Shown: positions 32,509 through 42,334, counted from the first letter of the stretch. The stretch: DNA of 53,570 nt from Verrucomicrobiales bacterium (GCA_027489875.1 JAIXZE010000368.1:1-53570), one strand, 5' to 3'. The notes: generated by a model not told the origin, from the sequence alone. Numbers and translations: made by a program.

Positions 32509-34548
32509 TCATTTCCAGGACCATTGCTCGTTGAAGAAGCCACCTGCGGCGACCTTGCCCGGATAGCGCGAGTTCGGCGGGGTGGAGAGATCGATGACGG
32601 CCCAATCCGGGAGTTTGGGCGTCTGGCGGGCGTTGTTGAGGTAGTCGTACTCGCGGAAGGTGAAGCTGCTGTTGACCACCACGTACCGCTCCGGGTTCAG
32701 TGGGTTGGGGAAGACCAGGATCGGGACGTGGTTGGTTGACGTGTAGGTCGTGCCATTCATCGTGAGGGATTCAGTGCTCCACTGGATCGGCAGTTTCGGG
32801 AGGATGCGGGCCAGCACCCGATTGCTCGTGGGGTCGCCCCAGAGGATGAGGTTGGCACTGGCGATCTGGTCGTCGGTTAGGGCGGTGTCCTCCACGACCG
32901 GTGCATCCCCGCGGTAATGACGACGCCAGTGTTCCCGGGCTCGGGTGACTTCAGAATTCACCCATTTCCCTGTGCCCTCGTTCATGGGTTGTCCGGTGGG
33001 GAGGACGAAGACGAAGCGGTTCATGAATGCGTCGTCGATGGGACCCTGAAGGCCGTGTTTCTTGCGGAGGGTTCCGTGCGGGAATCGGCCCGGGGCCCAT
33101 TCGGTGCCGGTCCAGTGGAACGAGGCGTCGATCGAGCCATCGGAACCGCGGACGCCGAGGTTGATGGGCTTGGGCCCCTGTCCGGGTAGGTTGCCGGAGA
33201 TGACGAAGGCAACACGCTCCATCTCGGGGAATGGGTTGTCACCGGGTTCGACGTGGATGGTGAAGGCGGTGACGTTGGTGGTGTTGAGGAAGCGGCCGGA
33301 GTCACCGGTGGGTGGCAGGGAACGGACGGAGGCGGGTTCCCAGTGTTCACCCATGCCGTCGATGGTGAACCAGCCCATGGTCGGATAGCGCAAGGAATGA
33401 GTGACGAAGGAGAGATCCCTGGGTGAGCGGATGCGGCCGCGGTTGGCGAGCAGGTCAATGCGGCGATTGAGTTCAGCCTTGGTGGAAGGTTCGTACTTGT
33501 GGCCGGTCTTGGGGCCGATGAGGTGGGTGAGCCTCAGCCCCAGCTCATCCATGGCCTTTTCAACGGCGCGTGCGGCCTGGATCTGGGAGTCATCGGCACC
33601 GCTGTACGCGACGACCGGGACCATGCGGAGGTTGGCGGCGTTCGCGGTGGCGTCATGGAGTCGCCAGAGCTTCTGTTCCCAGGGGAACGGCTGGAGCTTC
33701 TCCTTCTGGAATACGTTGAGGAACTCGGCGGTCTCGGAGAATCCAGCCCCGGGCGCGGAGGCGGCCCAGCGCGAGGCGTGATGGACGGTGAAGTGCCAGG
33801 CCGAGGCCCCTCCGAGACTGAACCCCCGGATCACCATCCGGTCCTCGTCGATCGGATACAGCTTCCGGACGTCGTCGAGGGCTTCCCAGAAGTCTGTTTC
33901 GCCCGCGAATCTCGAGCCATTGCAATAGCGCCCGTACAGGTGGAGGACGAAGGTGTCCTGGGCGGCAAACTCACCCAGATTGCGGGATCGATCCTGAATG
34001 AAGGCCAGTTCACTCAAGGTTTCCCCGCGACCGTGGAACCAGAAGTCGAGTCGCCACCGACGGCCACTGTTGGGTGTCCACGAGGTGGGAACGACAAGTC
34101 CGTAGGGTTGGACCGATCCATCGATGCGGGACTCGTAGCCTCGCACGGTCGGGCCAGTTTCGTTGGCCCACGGGATGGTCCCGGACTTGAGCGCGTCGAG
34201 ACGAGCGCGGCCTGCCTTCAACTGCTCGCTGGCCGCCGCAATCTCGTTTGTCTTGAAGATCTCATTGTACCGGACCGCCCAGTCCACGGCTTTCTGGAAG
34301 ATGGCGGCGTCTGCCCAGCGGCTCCGCAAGGTAGGGCGCTTTCCCAGCTCTTCCCGGAGGGTGTTCAGGTCGGCACCGAGTCTGGCGGATTCGGTGCTGA
34401 GTTCAGCCCGGACTTCCTCCGCGATCTGGATTCCCTGGGGGGGCACCGGGCGAACCTTGTCGGGAATGTTGTCTGCGGGACCGTCCGCCCGTGCGCTGAG
34501 GTGAAGCAGCATCAGGCCAATGAAGCACCTCCGGAGGATTGGATTCAT
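32509..34548 (-). CDS. Secreted alpha/beta hydrolase (prolyl-oligopeptidase/esterase type)
   Basis: 679 residues with a signal peptide (MNPILRRCFIGLMLLHLSA). The alpha/beta hydrolase core contains the nucleophile elbow RGFSLGGASAWH (Ser), SGADDSQIQAAR (candidate acid) and GHKYEPSTK (candidate His). A helical N-terminal domain and a C-terminal region of about 250 residues, possibly a beta domain, flank it. Substrate is unknown. The longest frame adds 28 residues, which are not signal-like. It shares 90 bases of divergent intergenic DNA with the subtilase. Confidence 0.83.
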   Translation of the reverse strand: MNPILRRCFIGLMLLHLSARADGPADNIPDKVRPVPPQGIQIAEEVRAELSTESARLGADLNTLREELGKRPTLRSRWADAAIFQKAVDWAVRYNEIFKTNEIAAASEQLKAGRARLDALKSGTIPWANETGPTVRGYESRIDGSVQPYGLVVPTSWTPNSGRRWRLDFWFHGRGETLSELAFIQDRSRNLGEFAAQDTFVLHLYGRYCNGSRFAGETDFWEALDDVRKLYPIDEDRMVIRGFSLGGASAWHFTVHHASRWAASAPGAGFSETAEFLNVFQKEKLQPFPWEQKLWRLHDATANAANLRMVPVVAYSGADDSQIQAARAVEKAMDELGLRLTHLIGPKTGHKYEPSTKAELNRRIDLLANRGRIRSPRDLSFVTHSLRYPTMGWFTIDGMGEHWEPASVRSLPPTGDSGRFLNTTNVTAFTIHVEPGDNPFPEMERVAFVISGNLPGQGPKPINLGVRGSDGSIDASFHWTGTEWAPGRFPHGTLRKKHGLQGPIDDAFMNRFVFVLPTGQPMNEGTGKWVNSEVTRAREHWRRHYRGDAPVVEDTALTDDQIASANLILWGDPTSNRVLARILPKLPIQWSTESLTMNGTTYTSTNHVPILVFPNPLNPERYVVVNSSFTFREYDYLNNARQTPKLPDWAVIDLSTPPNSRYPGKVAAGGFFNEQWSWK

Positions 34549-34638
34549 GGAATGCAGCGAGCAGAAGCGAACTCTTCTCCGTCTGCAACACGGAGTTGGG
34601 ATGGACTCCATCCAAAGGAGGACTAGTCTCACTGCCGC

Positions 34639-37299
34639 ATGTCTGCGCGATCAACCCGTTCCGTGCGGCCGACCCTGACCGCCATTCTTTCTTCCTGTGC
34701 TCTGGCTGGCTCCGTCGAAGCAGCAGATTCCTACCAGTTTCGAGAACCCATGCCAGTGCGGTACGTTCTCGAACAGCCGGAGCGAGGGGCAGCGCCATCG
34801 TCCGCACCATCCGATTGGGTCCCTGTGCGGCGTGCGGATGGGCGGGGAGGAAAGCTCGATATGGGGCGCCGGGTGGTTGTGGCGGCGGCGGATGGGGTAA
34901 AGGTGGCGGACCTTGTGTCGGGGCGGCCGCTGCAGTTTGTCAGGGAATTCGCCCCTGGCGTCGAAATCTGGGAGGCCGCGGACGTCCTGACGGCCGCCGA
35001 GCAGGCATCTGGACTGGCGGATCAGGAGGGCGTCCGGGCGGCCTATCCCGTGATGCGGCGCGACTGGGTCCTGCACACCCCTTACGCCGCCAAGCCGAGG
35101 GACACCCTTTATTCCCGGCTTTGGCATCTCGAGAACCGCTCGGCGAACCAACGCCAGCGTGGGGTCGATCTCGGGGTGAGGGCGGCTTGGCCGGTAAGCC
35201 GTGGCGAGGGCGTTGTGATTGCTGTCGTCGACAACGGTGTAGACATCGGGCACCTGGACCTGTCGGGCAGAGTAAACGGCCAACCCCACTTCGACTTCGC
35301 TGCTTCCATCGGCCGTGCCTTGGGAACAGCAGAGGGGGATCATGGAACCTGCGTTGCGGGGTTGATCGGGGCAACGGCGGACAACACGCGGGGGGTTGCG
35401 GGAGTCGCGCCGATGGCCTCCCTGGCTTCGTGGGTGATCTTCCAGCTGACGGATACCGGGAGTGAGCGGATCATTTCCGACGATGCGCTGGCGGACATGT
35501 TCCGGTTTGCGCCCGACAGGGTCCATGTGCAGAACCACAGCTGGGGCAATGGCAGCGGGTTCCAGTTCTCGATTGATTCCCTTTCGGACTCCGCCATCGA
35601 AACGGCGATTTCAACCGGCCGCGAAGGCAAGGGGGTGATCTTTGTCCGCTCCGCCGGGAACGGTCGGGAGGGTTTTGTGAATGCCGGGGATGACGGTTAT
35701 GCCTCGGATCCTCGTGCGATCGCGGTCGCGGCAGTACGCCCTGACGGGCGTGTGACCTCCTATAGCAGCCCTGGAGCCTGCATCTTGGTGGCCGGACCCA
35801 GCGGGGACCCCCGAGCCGACGGGTCCGAGGATCCCGCCGCTGCGAACCTGACAACCACCGACCGTCGTGGAGCGAGGGGATACAACACCACGTCGGGTGA
35901 GGCGGGCGATTACGCGCAGGGTACGTTGGGTTTCAACGGGACTTCCGCAGCAGCACCCCTCATCTCAGGCGTGGTCGGCTTGATCCTCGGTGCACAACCC
36001 GAACTCGGCTATCGGGATGTCCAACAGATCCTTGCGTTGTCTGCGCGACATTGGGATCTGACCGACCCGCACATGGTGACCAATGGCGTTGGATTGGTGG
36101 TCAGCCCCAACCTTGGCTTTGGGGTGCCGGATGCAGGCCTTGCCGTGGCACTTGCGAAGCATTGGAAGAATCGACCTGCACAACGACGGGTGCGGGTCGT
36201 GCGCAATTCGTCTGTAGCCATCCCTGACGACGCTTTCCGTGTGCTGACCACGGGTACTGGAATTCCCACAAACCTTCGTAATTTCCGGGTCCTTCCCTCC
36301 TTGGGTGCCTATCCGAACGGCGGGACGATCACCATGCCGCTCATTTACGTAGGACGTGGGCAGACAAACCTTCCGGCTTCTGTTGCCGGCCGCGCCGTGC
36401 TGATTGCGGGTGGCGTCAATACCTACGCCGACAAGATCCAGCGCGCCGCAAGGGCAGGTGCCCTCCTGGCGATCATCCATGGGAATGCGAACGGGACCGA
36501 TCTGGAGATCATGGAGGGCACACTGTATGCCTCCATTCCGGCCGTGTACGCCAGCCAGACGGACGGCGAAACCCTGGCGCGATTGATCGGGGCAAGGACC
36601 AACGTCACTGCGCGGATTTCGGCCAGCGTAGCCTCGGTCAGCTTCACGGTGTCTGACGTCGTGGCCTGCGAACATGTGGGCGTCCGGTTGCGCACGACCC
36701 ATTCCAGCCGGGGTGATCTTCGAATCAGCCTGGTATCGCCGAAGGGCACGCGGACGGTCCTGCAGAGCCTCAACGAAGATTTCTTTCAAGGCCCCGTGGA
36801 TTGGACCTATTGGAGCACACAGTTCCTGATGGAACCTTCCAAGGGTGTCTGGCGTCTCGAAGTCGCCGACCTGCGGGCGGAGGATTCCGGGTCCATCATC
36901 GGAGCGGAATTGCTGATTGATGGTGCCAACATCAGCGATGAGGACGGCGACGGGTTGGATGACGAGTGGGAGCGTCGTTGGTTCAGCGGATTGGATCGCG
37001 GCCCTGGGGACGATGTGGATGGGGACGGGTTGGATCTGGTCCGGGAGCAGCACCTTGACCTCTCGCCGGTTGATGGGAATCCCTTGTTCCCGGCGCAGGT
37101 GGCGATCGTCGACAACGTGGCCGTGCGTGCCACCTTTCCGACGCCTCTTCGGAAGCAGCACATCCTCGAATACTGGAATACGCTGGGTGGAACTCCGTTG
37201 GTTTATACCAACGGTCCAGGTCGATTGGGGTGGTCCGAGATCATGTTGCCGTTGGAGGCGAGGAACGAACGATGGTTTGGGATCCGTCCTGTGGAGTGA
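34639..37299 (+). CDS. Secreted subtilisin-family (kexin-like) serine protease
   Basis: 886 residues. After a signal-like N-terminus and a propeptide-like region, the S8 catalytic domain has D198 (AVVDNGVDIGHLDL), H235 (GDHGTCVAGLIG) and S436 (GTSAAAPLISGVVG). The Asp context and the C-terminal P/homoB-type domain (HSSRGDLRISLVSPKGTRTV, WRLEVADLRAEDSGS) point to the kexin/furin branch. A PA-like insert (VLIAGGVNTYADKI) precedes the P domain. The end has DEDGDGLDDEWE and DDVDGDGLDLV, calcium-binding-like repeats, then a beta tail. The next gene begins four bases after the stop. Confidence 0.92.
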   Translation: MSARSTRSVRPTLTAILSSCALAGSVEAADSYQFREPMPVRYVLEQPERGAAPSSAPSDWVPVRRADGRGGKLDMGRRVVVAAADGVKVADLVSGRPLQFVREFAPGVEIWEAADVLTAAEQASGLADQEGVRAAYPVMRRDWVLHTPYAAKPRDTLYSRLWHLENRSANQRQRGVDLGVRAAWPVSRGEGVVIAVVDNGVDIGHLDLSGRVNGQPHFDFAASIGRALGTAEGDHGTCVAGLIGATADNTRGVAGVAPMASLASWVIFQLTDTGSERIISDDALADMFRFAPDRVHVQNHSWGNGSGFQFSIDSLSDSAIETAISTGREGKGVIFVRSAGNGREGFVNAGDDGYASDPRAIAVAAVRPDGRVTSYSSPGACILVAGPSGDPRADGSEDPAAANLTTTDRRGARGYNTTSGEAGDYAQGTLGFNGTSAAAPLISGVVGLILGAQPELGYRDVQQILALSARHWDLTDPHMVTNGVGLVVSPNLGFGVPDAGLAVALAKHWKNRPAQRRVRVVRNSSVAIPDDAFRVLTTGTGIPTNLRNFRVLPSLGAYPNGGTITMPLIYVGRGQTNLPASVAGRAVLIAGGVNTYADKIQRAARAGALLAIIHGNANGTDLEIMEGTLYASIPAVYASQTDGETLARLIGARTNVTARISASVASVSFTVSDVVACEHVGVRLRTTHSSRGDLRISLVSPKGTRTVLQSLNEDFFQGPVDWTYWSTQFLMEPSKGVWRLEVADLRAEDSGSIIGAELLIDGANISDEDGDGLDDEWERRWFSGLDRGPGDDVDGDGLDLVREQHLDLSPVDGNPLFPAQVAIVDNVAVRATFPTPLRKQHILEYWNTLGGTPLVYTNGPGRLGWSEIMLPLEARNERWFGIRPVE

Positions 37300-37303
37300 G
37301 GGA

Positions 37304-38086
37304 ATGTTCGCCGCGATGACCATGGTTGTTGAAACCCTGCTGCAGCCGCTCTGTTGGGCATTTCTGGGCCTCTTTGGGATTGGGATCTCGAACCTCTGGA
37401 ATGGTCAGCGGCGGACGGGGCTTGCTGCCCTTGGGATTGGGCTGGCGGTCTGGGGAGTCGGCGCGACCCCGCTTGCACGGTGGCTGATCTCCGGGATGGA
37501 AGCACCCTACGTGCATGGCAGTCGTCAGGTGCCTACCGCGGATGCGGTGGTGATGCTGGGAGGAACCCACGACTATTCCACGTTGACGGTATTGCCGTTC
37601 AACATTGGTGAGGCGGCCGACCGCCCCTTGATTGCTCTTGAGCTCATGAGGCTGGGAAAGGCACCCACGCTGGTGCTTGGAGGTGTCGGGGTCTCGATTG
37701 GAGGAGGCCCCGTCTTCGCCGATGGCGAGATGCTGGCGGTATGGATGCGGGGTTGGGGAATTCCCCGGGGACGATTGGTGGTGCTCGGGCCGAGCAGGAA
37801 CACACGGGACGAGGCGGTGCAGGTGGCGGCGATGGCCAGGTCCAACGGTTGGCGCAGGATCATTCTGGTCACAAGTGGCTATCACTTGAAGCGAGGAGAG
37901 GCCGCGATGCGGAAGGCAGGGGTGCCGGAAATCCACCCGGTGGGCGCGGAGTTTTCCGGGTATGGATCCACGGGAGGGGCGGGACAGTGGCTGATCCTGC
38001 CCGAGGGCGAACGACTACGCTTGTTCGCCCGGTGGACCCACGAGCAATTGGGTTGGTGGTATTACCGATGGAAGGGGTGGGCCTGA
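37304..38086 (+). CDS. DUF218 family membrane protein (YdcF/SanA-like)
   Basis: 260 residues. Two N-terminal transmembrane segments (about residues 12-30 and 38-58) precede a DUF218 domain: ADAVVMLGGTHDYS, LVLGGVGVSIGG, SRNTRDEAVQVAAMA, ILVTSGYHLKRGEAAMRKAG. The family includes SanA and ElyC, linked to peptidoglycan and envelope-lipid metabolism in E. coli. The start at 37304 lies four bases after the subtilase stop; ATGs at 37316 and 37322 are alternatives. The long frame upstream is inside the subtilase gene. Confidence 0.88.
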   Translation: MFAAMTMVVETLLQPLCWAFLGLFGIGISNLWNGQRRTGLAALGIGLAVWGVGATPLARWLISGMEAPYVHGSRQVPTADAVVMLGGTHDYSTLTVLPFNIGEAADRPLIALELMRLGKAPTLVLGGVGVSIGGGPVFADGEMLAVWMRGWGIPRGRLVVLGPSRNTRDEAVQVAAMARSNGWRRIILVTSGYHLKRGEAAMRKAGVPEIHPVGAEFSGYGSTGGAGQWLILPEGERLRLFARWTHEQLGWWYYRWKGWA

Positions 38087-38133
38087 CTCCGGATTTGACA
38101 CAAGGACCCCATCCTCCGCCCAATCGCCGTCCT

Positions 38134-38877
38134 ATGAGTCAGCTTGCGCAGCAGATTGCAGTCGTCACCGGAGCAGGGCGTGGAATCGGTCGGGCCATTG
38201 CGCTCCGGTTTGCCGAAGCGGGCGCGGATGTGGTCTGCGTGTCCCGGACGGTCGAGAACTCCGAGAAGGTGGCGGGTGAGGTGAGGGCTTTGGGCCGGCG
38301 CGCGTGGGCCTTCGCCGTCGATGTCTCGGATGCCGGTCAGGTGACGGCCGCCGCAGAGCGCATCCTTTCGGAAACGGGGCGCGTGGACATCCTGGTCAAC
38401 AACGCGGGTGTGACTCGCGATGGGCTCCTGATGCGGATGAGCGAGGCAGATTGGGACGCAGTGCTGGGGACAAACCTCCGCGGAGCCTTCGTGTTCACCA
38501 AGGCGTTTACGCGTTCCCTGCTCAAGCAACGATCGGGTCGGATCATCAATATTGCTTCGGTGATCGGCTTGATGGGCAACGCCGGGCAGTGCAATTACGC
38601 AGCGAGCAAGGCGGGGTTGATCGGCTTCACGAAATCCGTTGCACGGGAGTTGGGATCACGGGGGATCACGTGCAATGCGATCGCTCCGGGATTCATCGAA
38701 ACGGACATGACCTCAGCCCTCAACGAAGAGCAACGAACCGGGTTGTTGAAGCAGATTCCGCTGGGCGGATTTGGTCGTGGAGAGGACATCGCGGAGGCTG
38801 CCTTGTACCTCGCGGGACCCGGCGGACGCTACGTCACGGGGCAGGTTCTGGTGGTCGATGGGGGAATGGTCATGTGA
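38134..38877 (+). CDS. fabG: 3-oxoacyl-[acyl-carrier-protein] reductase
   Basis: 247 residues. A short-chain dehydrogenase reducing beta-ketoacyl-ACP with NADPH. The nucleotide motif is TGAGRGIG; NNAGVTRDGLLMRM is typical of FabG; the catalytic residues are S142, Y155 and K159 (YAASK). It begins a short fatty-acid cluster with acpP and fabF. The longer frame upstream overlaps the DUF218 gene and was rejected. Confidence 0.95.
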   Translation: MSQLAQQIAVVTGAGRGIGRAIALRFAEAGADVVCVSRTVENSEKVAGEVRALGRRAWAFAVDVSDAGQVTAAAERILSETGRVDILVNNAGVTRDGLLMRMSEADWDAVLGTNLRGAFVFTKAFTRSLLKQRSGRIINIASVIGLMGNAGQCNYAASKAGLIGFTKSVARELGSRGITCNAIAPGFIETDMTSALNEEQRTGLLKQIPLGGFGRGEDIAEAALYLAGPGGRYVTGQVLVVDGGMVM

Positions 38878-38907
38878 TGGAAGCAAAATTTTGCATTGGA
38901 AGAGGGC

Positions 38908-38936
38908 TTGACGCTACCCACCCCCACGCCTAGACA
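38908..38936 (+). promoter_or_regulatory. Candidate promoter of acpP
   Basis: TTGACG at 38908-38913, 17-base spacer, TAGACA at 38931-38936, 28 bases before the ATG. A separate promoter would allow the very high expression expected of acyl carrier protein. Confidence 0.5.
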
Positions 38937-38964
38937 GGCCACGTAAATAACAACTGGAAGCACC

Positions 38965-39210
38965 ATGGCTGAAAAATCCATTGAGCAACGCATCAAGGAC
39001 ATCATCGTCGAACAGCTCGGCGTGAATGCGGACCAGGTCACTCCCGAAGCCAAGTTCATCGAGGACCTCGGTGCCGATTCGCTCGACACCGTGGAACTAG
39101 TGATGGCGTTGGAAGAGGAGTTTGGCCATGAGATCCCCGACGAAGAGGCCGAGAAATTGGCCAGCGTCGGAGATGTCATCCGCTACATCGAAGAAGTGCA
39201 GAGCAAGTAA
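38965..39210 (+). CDS. acpP: Acyl carrier protein
   Basis: 81 residues, acidic. The phosphopantetheine attachment serine is S39 in [19 protein letters not shown]. It carries growing fatty acyl chains. A good ribosome binding site (GGAAG) precedes the ATG. A strong terminator follows. Confidence 0.98.
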   Translation: MAEKSIEQRIKDIIVEQLGVNADQVTPEAKFIEDLGADSLDTVELVMALEEEFGHEIPDEEAEKLASVGDVIRYIEEVQSK

Positions 39211-39228
39211 GCTGCAAACCGCGCAGAG

Positions 39229-39256
39229 GGGCAGCCCGGCTTCGGGCTGCCCTTTT
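39229..39256 (+). terminator. Terminator of acpP
   Basis: GGGCAGCCCG at 39229-39238, loop GCTT, CGGGCTGCCC at 39243-39252, then TTTT. Confidence 0.88.
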
Positions 39257-39333
39257 GCTTTTCCATGATCGCAGTCGGTTCCGCCGGGTTGAATTGCCGG
39301 GACGGCCAATTCCGGTGGTGAAGATCGTGGATT

Positions 39334-39362
39334 TTGTTTTCGCCGTCGCTCCGGCATAACAG
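39334..39362 (+). promoter_or_regulatory. Candidate promoter of fabF
   Basis: TTGTTT at 39334-39339, 17-base spacer, TAACAG at 39357-39362, 16 bases before the ATG. A hairpin (GAATTG/CAATTC) lies upstream at 39291-39312. Confidence 0.4.
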
Positions 39363-39378
39363 GCATCCTGCATTCGAT

Positions 39379-40638
39379 ATGGGCAGCAATTGGTCTGACC
39401 GCCGTGTGGTCGTCACCGGCTTGGGTTGTGTTTCCTCCTTGGGCACCGACGCGGACACCGTCTGGCGTAATGTCATCGCCGGGAAATGCGGCATTGATCG
39501 TGTCACGCGGTTCGACATCACCGGATACGACTGTCAGATCGCTGCCGAGGTTCGGGACTTCGATCCCACCCCTGGCTTTCCCGACCGCAAGGAAGTGCGC
39601 CGTACGGATCGCTTTACCCACTTCGGCGTCTACGCCGGTTGGGGGGCGTTGAAGGATTCTGGGCTGGATTTGGAAAAGGAGAACCTGGACGAGATCGGGG
39701 TTTTCCTCGGGTCCGGCATCGGTGGCCTGGAAACCACTGAGGAAGAACACAAGACCCTGCTCGCAAAGGGGCCGAGCCGCGTGTCTCCGTTCATGATCCC
39801 GATGCTGATCCTGAACATGGCTTCAGGTCTCTTCGCGCTCTACCACAAGTTCCGCGGTCCGAACTTCGCGACCTGCTCCGCCTGTGCGACGAGCAATCAT
39901 GCCATCGGGGAGGCGTGGGCAACGATCAAGCGAGGTGATGCCGCCGTCATGTTCGCCGGTGGTACCGAAGCCACGATCGTTCCCCTCGGAATGAGCGGCT
40001 TTGCCAAGATGCGGGCCATGAGTACCCGCAACGACGATCCCAAACGTTCCAGTCGGCCCTTCGACCGGGACCGGGACGGGTTCGTCATGGGAGAGGGTGG
40101 TGCTGTTCTGGTTCTGGAGGAATTGGAGCACGCGAAGAAGCGCGGTGCCCGGATCTATTGCGAGTTGCTGGGCTACGGCAACACCTGCGACGCCAATCAC
40201 ATGACTTCACCGGATCCCGAAGGGTCCGGAGCGGCCCGGGCGATCCAGATGGGCCTGCGCCACGCGGGGCTCAATCCGGACCAGGTGGACTACGTCAACG
40301 CCCACGCGACCTCCACGCCCGCGGGGGATATGTGCGAGGTGCGGGCGATCGAGCGGGTGTTTGGCGACCACGCGAAGAAGTTGGCGGTCAGTTCCACCAA
40401 GGGTGCCACCGGGCACATGCTCGGGGCCGCGGGCGGCATCGAAAGCGTGATCTGCTGCAAGGCCATCGAAGCCCAGGTCGCACCGCCGACCCTCAACCTC
40501 GACAACCCGGATCCCAACTGCACCTTGAATTGCGTGCCGCACACGCCGCAGGAACGCCGCATCGACGTCTTCCTCAACAACTCCTTCGGCTTCGGTGGTC
40601 ACAATTCCATCCTGATCGGCCGCCGGTTTCAGGGCTGA
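39379..40638 (+). CDS. fabF: Beta-ketoacyl-ACP synthase II
   Basis: 419 residues. Condenses malonyl-ACP with acyl-ACP. The catalytic residues are C169 (SACATSNHAIG), H309 (NAHATSTPAGD) and H346 (KGATGHMLGAAGG). The N-terminus is DRRVVVTGLGCVSSLG. The frame extends 15 residues further upstream; the ATG at 39379 gives the family N-terminus. Confidence 0.96.
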   Translation: MGSNWSDRRVVVTGLGCVSSLGTDADTVWRNVIAGKCGIDRVTRFDITGYDCQIAAEVRDFDPTPGFPDRKEVRRTDRFTHFGVYAGWGALKDSGLDLEKENLDEIGVFLGSGIGGLETTEEEHKTLLAKGPSRVSPFMIPMLILNMASGLFALYHKFRGPNFATCSACATSNHAIGEAWATIKRGDAAVMFAGGTEATIVPLGMSGFAKMRAMSTRNDDPKRSSRPFDRDRDGFVMGEGGAVLVLEELEHAKKRGARIYCELLGYGNTCDANHMTSPDPEGSGAARAIQMGLRHAGLNPDQVDYVNAHATSTPAGDMCEVRAIERVFGDHAKKLAVSSTKGATGHMLGAAGGIESVICCKAIEAQVAPPTLNLDNPDPNCTLNCVPHTPQERRIDVFLNNSFGFGGHNSILIGRRFQG

Positions 40639-40696
40639 GGTCCTGCCCCCCGTCTGGAATCAGGTTTCGACGCCCCGGTCGCGGTTCTGGTCGCCG

Positions 40697-40715
40697 CCTC
40701 AGGCCCAGCCTGAGG
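40697..40715. terminator. Possible bidirectional terminator
   Basis: CCTCAGGC and GCCTGAGG form a tight hairpin with loop CCA between the convergent fabF and DUF1801 genes. The T runs are weak. Confidence 0.4.
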
Positions 40716-40744
40716 GGCGGGCCGTTTAGAGCTTCTGTGGGCCT

Positions 40745-41347
40745 TTACGAGCGCTTGGCCTTGCTCGGTTTTGCGTTTGCGGGCTTGGCGCTGGGTTTTC
40801 CTGATTTGGAGGCCTTCGATGTGCTCGAGGCTTTGGCCGGAGTTGCCTTCTTTGTTGGTTGCCTGGCCTTGGCTTCGGCGGATGCCTTGCTCGAAGTGGA
40901 TCGGATATTGGCCTCGTAATGCTCCACGTAGGCCTTTGCGGTGACGCGACGAAGCAAGCCGGCGACCACGTCCAGAGGCACATCCTCGATCCGGCGGAAG
41001 CGAACACAGCACCGACCCATGTCCAATTTGTGTCCGGATTTGGCCCATTCTGCCGAAAACCACTTCAGGTCCGCTGACTCGGAGTAGAGACACATCAGGT
41101 AGATCGAGAGATGGTTCTTCTGTGAGGCCAGCCCAGCGAAAGACAGAGGCTGCCTCGGGTCGCAATGGTAGCCGGCTGGATAGACGCGATGGGGCAGGAA
41201 ATAGCCGATCATCCCGTACTGCATGCCTTCCTCAAAAAGCGGATCCATGTTTGCCGCAAAAACCTTGCGGAGGCTCTCGAGGGCGTTGCGGCGATCGTCT
41301 GGGAGTGAAGCGAGGTATTCAGGAACCGCGGAGGCCTTGCTTTGCAT
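40745..41347 (-). CDS. DUF1801 domain protein with lysine-alanine-rich tail
   Basis: 200 residues. Residues 8-145 match the YdhG-like DUF1801 fold: LASLPDDRRNALESLRKVFA, then MQYGMIGYFLP, SQKNHLSIYLMCL, and MGRCCVRFRRIEDVPLDVV. The last 50 residues are almost entirely Lys, Ala, Ser and Pro, like a histone H1-type tail, so nucleic acid binding is possible. The function of the family is not known. Confidence 0.85.
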   Translation of the reverse strand: MQSKASAVPEYLASLPDDRRNALESLRKVFAANMDPLFEEGMQYGMIGYFLPHRVYPAGYHCDPRQPLSFAGLASQKNHLSIYLMCLYSESADLKWFSAEWAKSGHKLDMGRCCVRFRRIEDVPLDVVAGLLRRVTAKAYVEHYEANIRSTSSKASAEAKARQPTKKATPAKASSTSKASKSGKPSAKPANAKPSKAKRS

Positions 41348-41401
41348 GGTCGGTTTCGAATACCCGGATCGATGCCGCCTCGCAATGGGGCAGGCGGGGG
41401 G

Positions 41402-42334
41402 CTACCGGGGATTGGAGGGTGGTTTGGACTTCAGATGGACATCGAACCACGCCGCCAGGTGGCGGACATCCAAAGGCATCGTCAGCCATCCGTGCTTCCC
41501 ACCCGGGTGATAGACGATCTCGACGGTGCGCCCGAGCGCCTGCGAGGCCTTCTGGAAACGCTCGGACTGCTCCGGTGGGGTCAGCGTGTCCGCTGTCCCG
41601 TGGTAGATCAGCACTGGGGGTTGGGATGTGTGGACGTGGTACAGCGGTGACAGAGCCCGTCCGATGTTCGTCCATGCGACGAGGTTGGTGACTGTGGGGC
41701 CGAAGGCCTTGGTGAACGACTTCGGCGGGCCGCCGTTGTGGAGGTTTTCCGTCGAGGTGCCGAGATCGATCAGGTCCGTGACCGGGTAGAAGATTGCTAC
41801 TGCTTGGACGGCGCTGCTGGCCCGGTCGATCGGGTCGGGGGCGTTTACGGGACCGGGACCTCCGCGGGTTGCGAGCATCAGGCTGAGGTGGCCGCCTGCG
41901 GAGCCGCCGATCACGCCGAGGCGATCCGGGTCGATCCCGTAGGTCGAAGCGTTGTGGCGGACGAACCGGATCCCGCGTTCGACATCCTCGAAGATCTCCT
42001 GGACGGAAGACTTGGGTTGGGAAACGTGGCAGATCGCAAAGACCGTGTAGCCGCGTCGCAGCACCGGCGCATACATCCAGGCGGGGGTTTCACCCGGGCC
42101 CTTGGATTTCCATCCACCCGAGACCATGAAGGCGACGCCCAGTCCATTGGGGTTCTTGGGGCGGAGGACATCGAGGGTGAGTGGCGTACCATTCCGGGTG
42201 CCGTATTGGATGCCATCCTGACGGGTGTGATCCGGCGTGAAGTAAATCCAGAGGGCGAGGACCAAAAGGGCCAGCAGGCCGACAACAACTGCCAGACCGG
42301 CAAGGATGCGTCGCGCAAGGCGCGGGAGTTTCAT
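41402..42334 (-). CDS. Membrane-anchored alpha/beta hydrolase (esterase/lipase)
   Basis: 310 residues. One N-terminal transmembrane segment (AGLAVVVGLLALLVLALWIY), then an alpha/beta hydrolase: VIGGSAGGHLSLMLAT (nucleophile Ser), HGTADTLTPPEQ (Asp) and GGKHGWLTM (His). It resembles the BD-FAE group of acetyl-esterases. The longest frame adds 119 residues upstream that cover a palindrome and overlap the divergent gene, so the ATG at 42334 is used. Confidence 0.88.
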   Translation of the reverse strand: MKLPRLARRILAGLAVVVGLLALLVLALWIYFTPDHTRQDGIQYGTRNGTPLTLDVLRPKNPNGLGVAFMVSGGWKSKGPGETPAWMYAPVLRRGYTVFAICHVSQPKSSVQEIFEDVERGIRFVRHNASTYGIDPDRLGVIGGSAGGHLSLMLATRGGPGPVNAPDPIDRASSAVQAVAIFYPVTDLIDLGTSTENLHNGGPPKSFTKAFGPTVTNLVAWTNIGRALSPLYHVHTSQPPVLIYHGTADTLTPPEQSERFQKASQALGRTVEIVYHPGGKHGWLTMPLDVRHLAAWFDVHLKSKPPSNPR

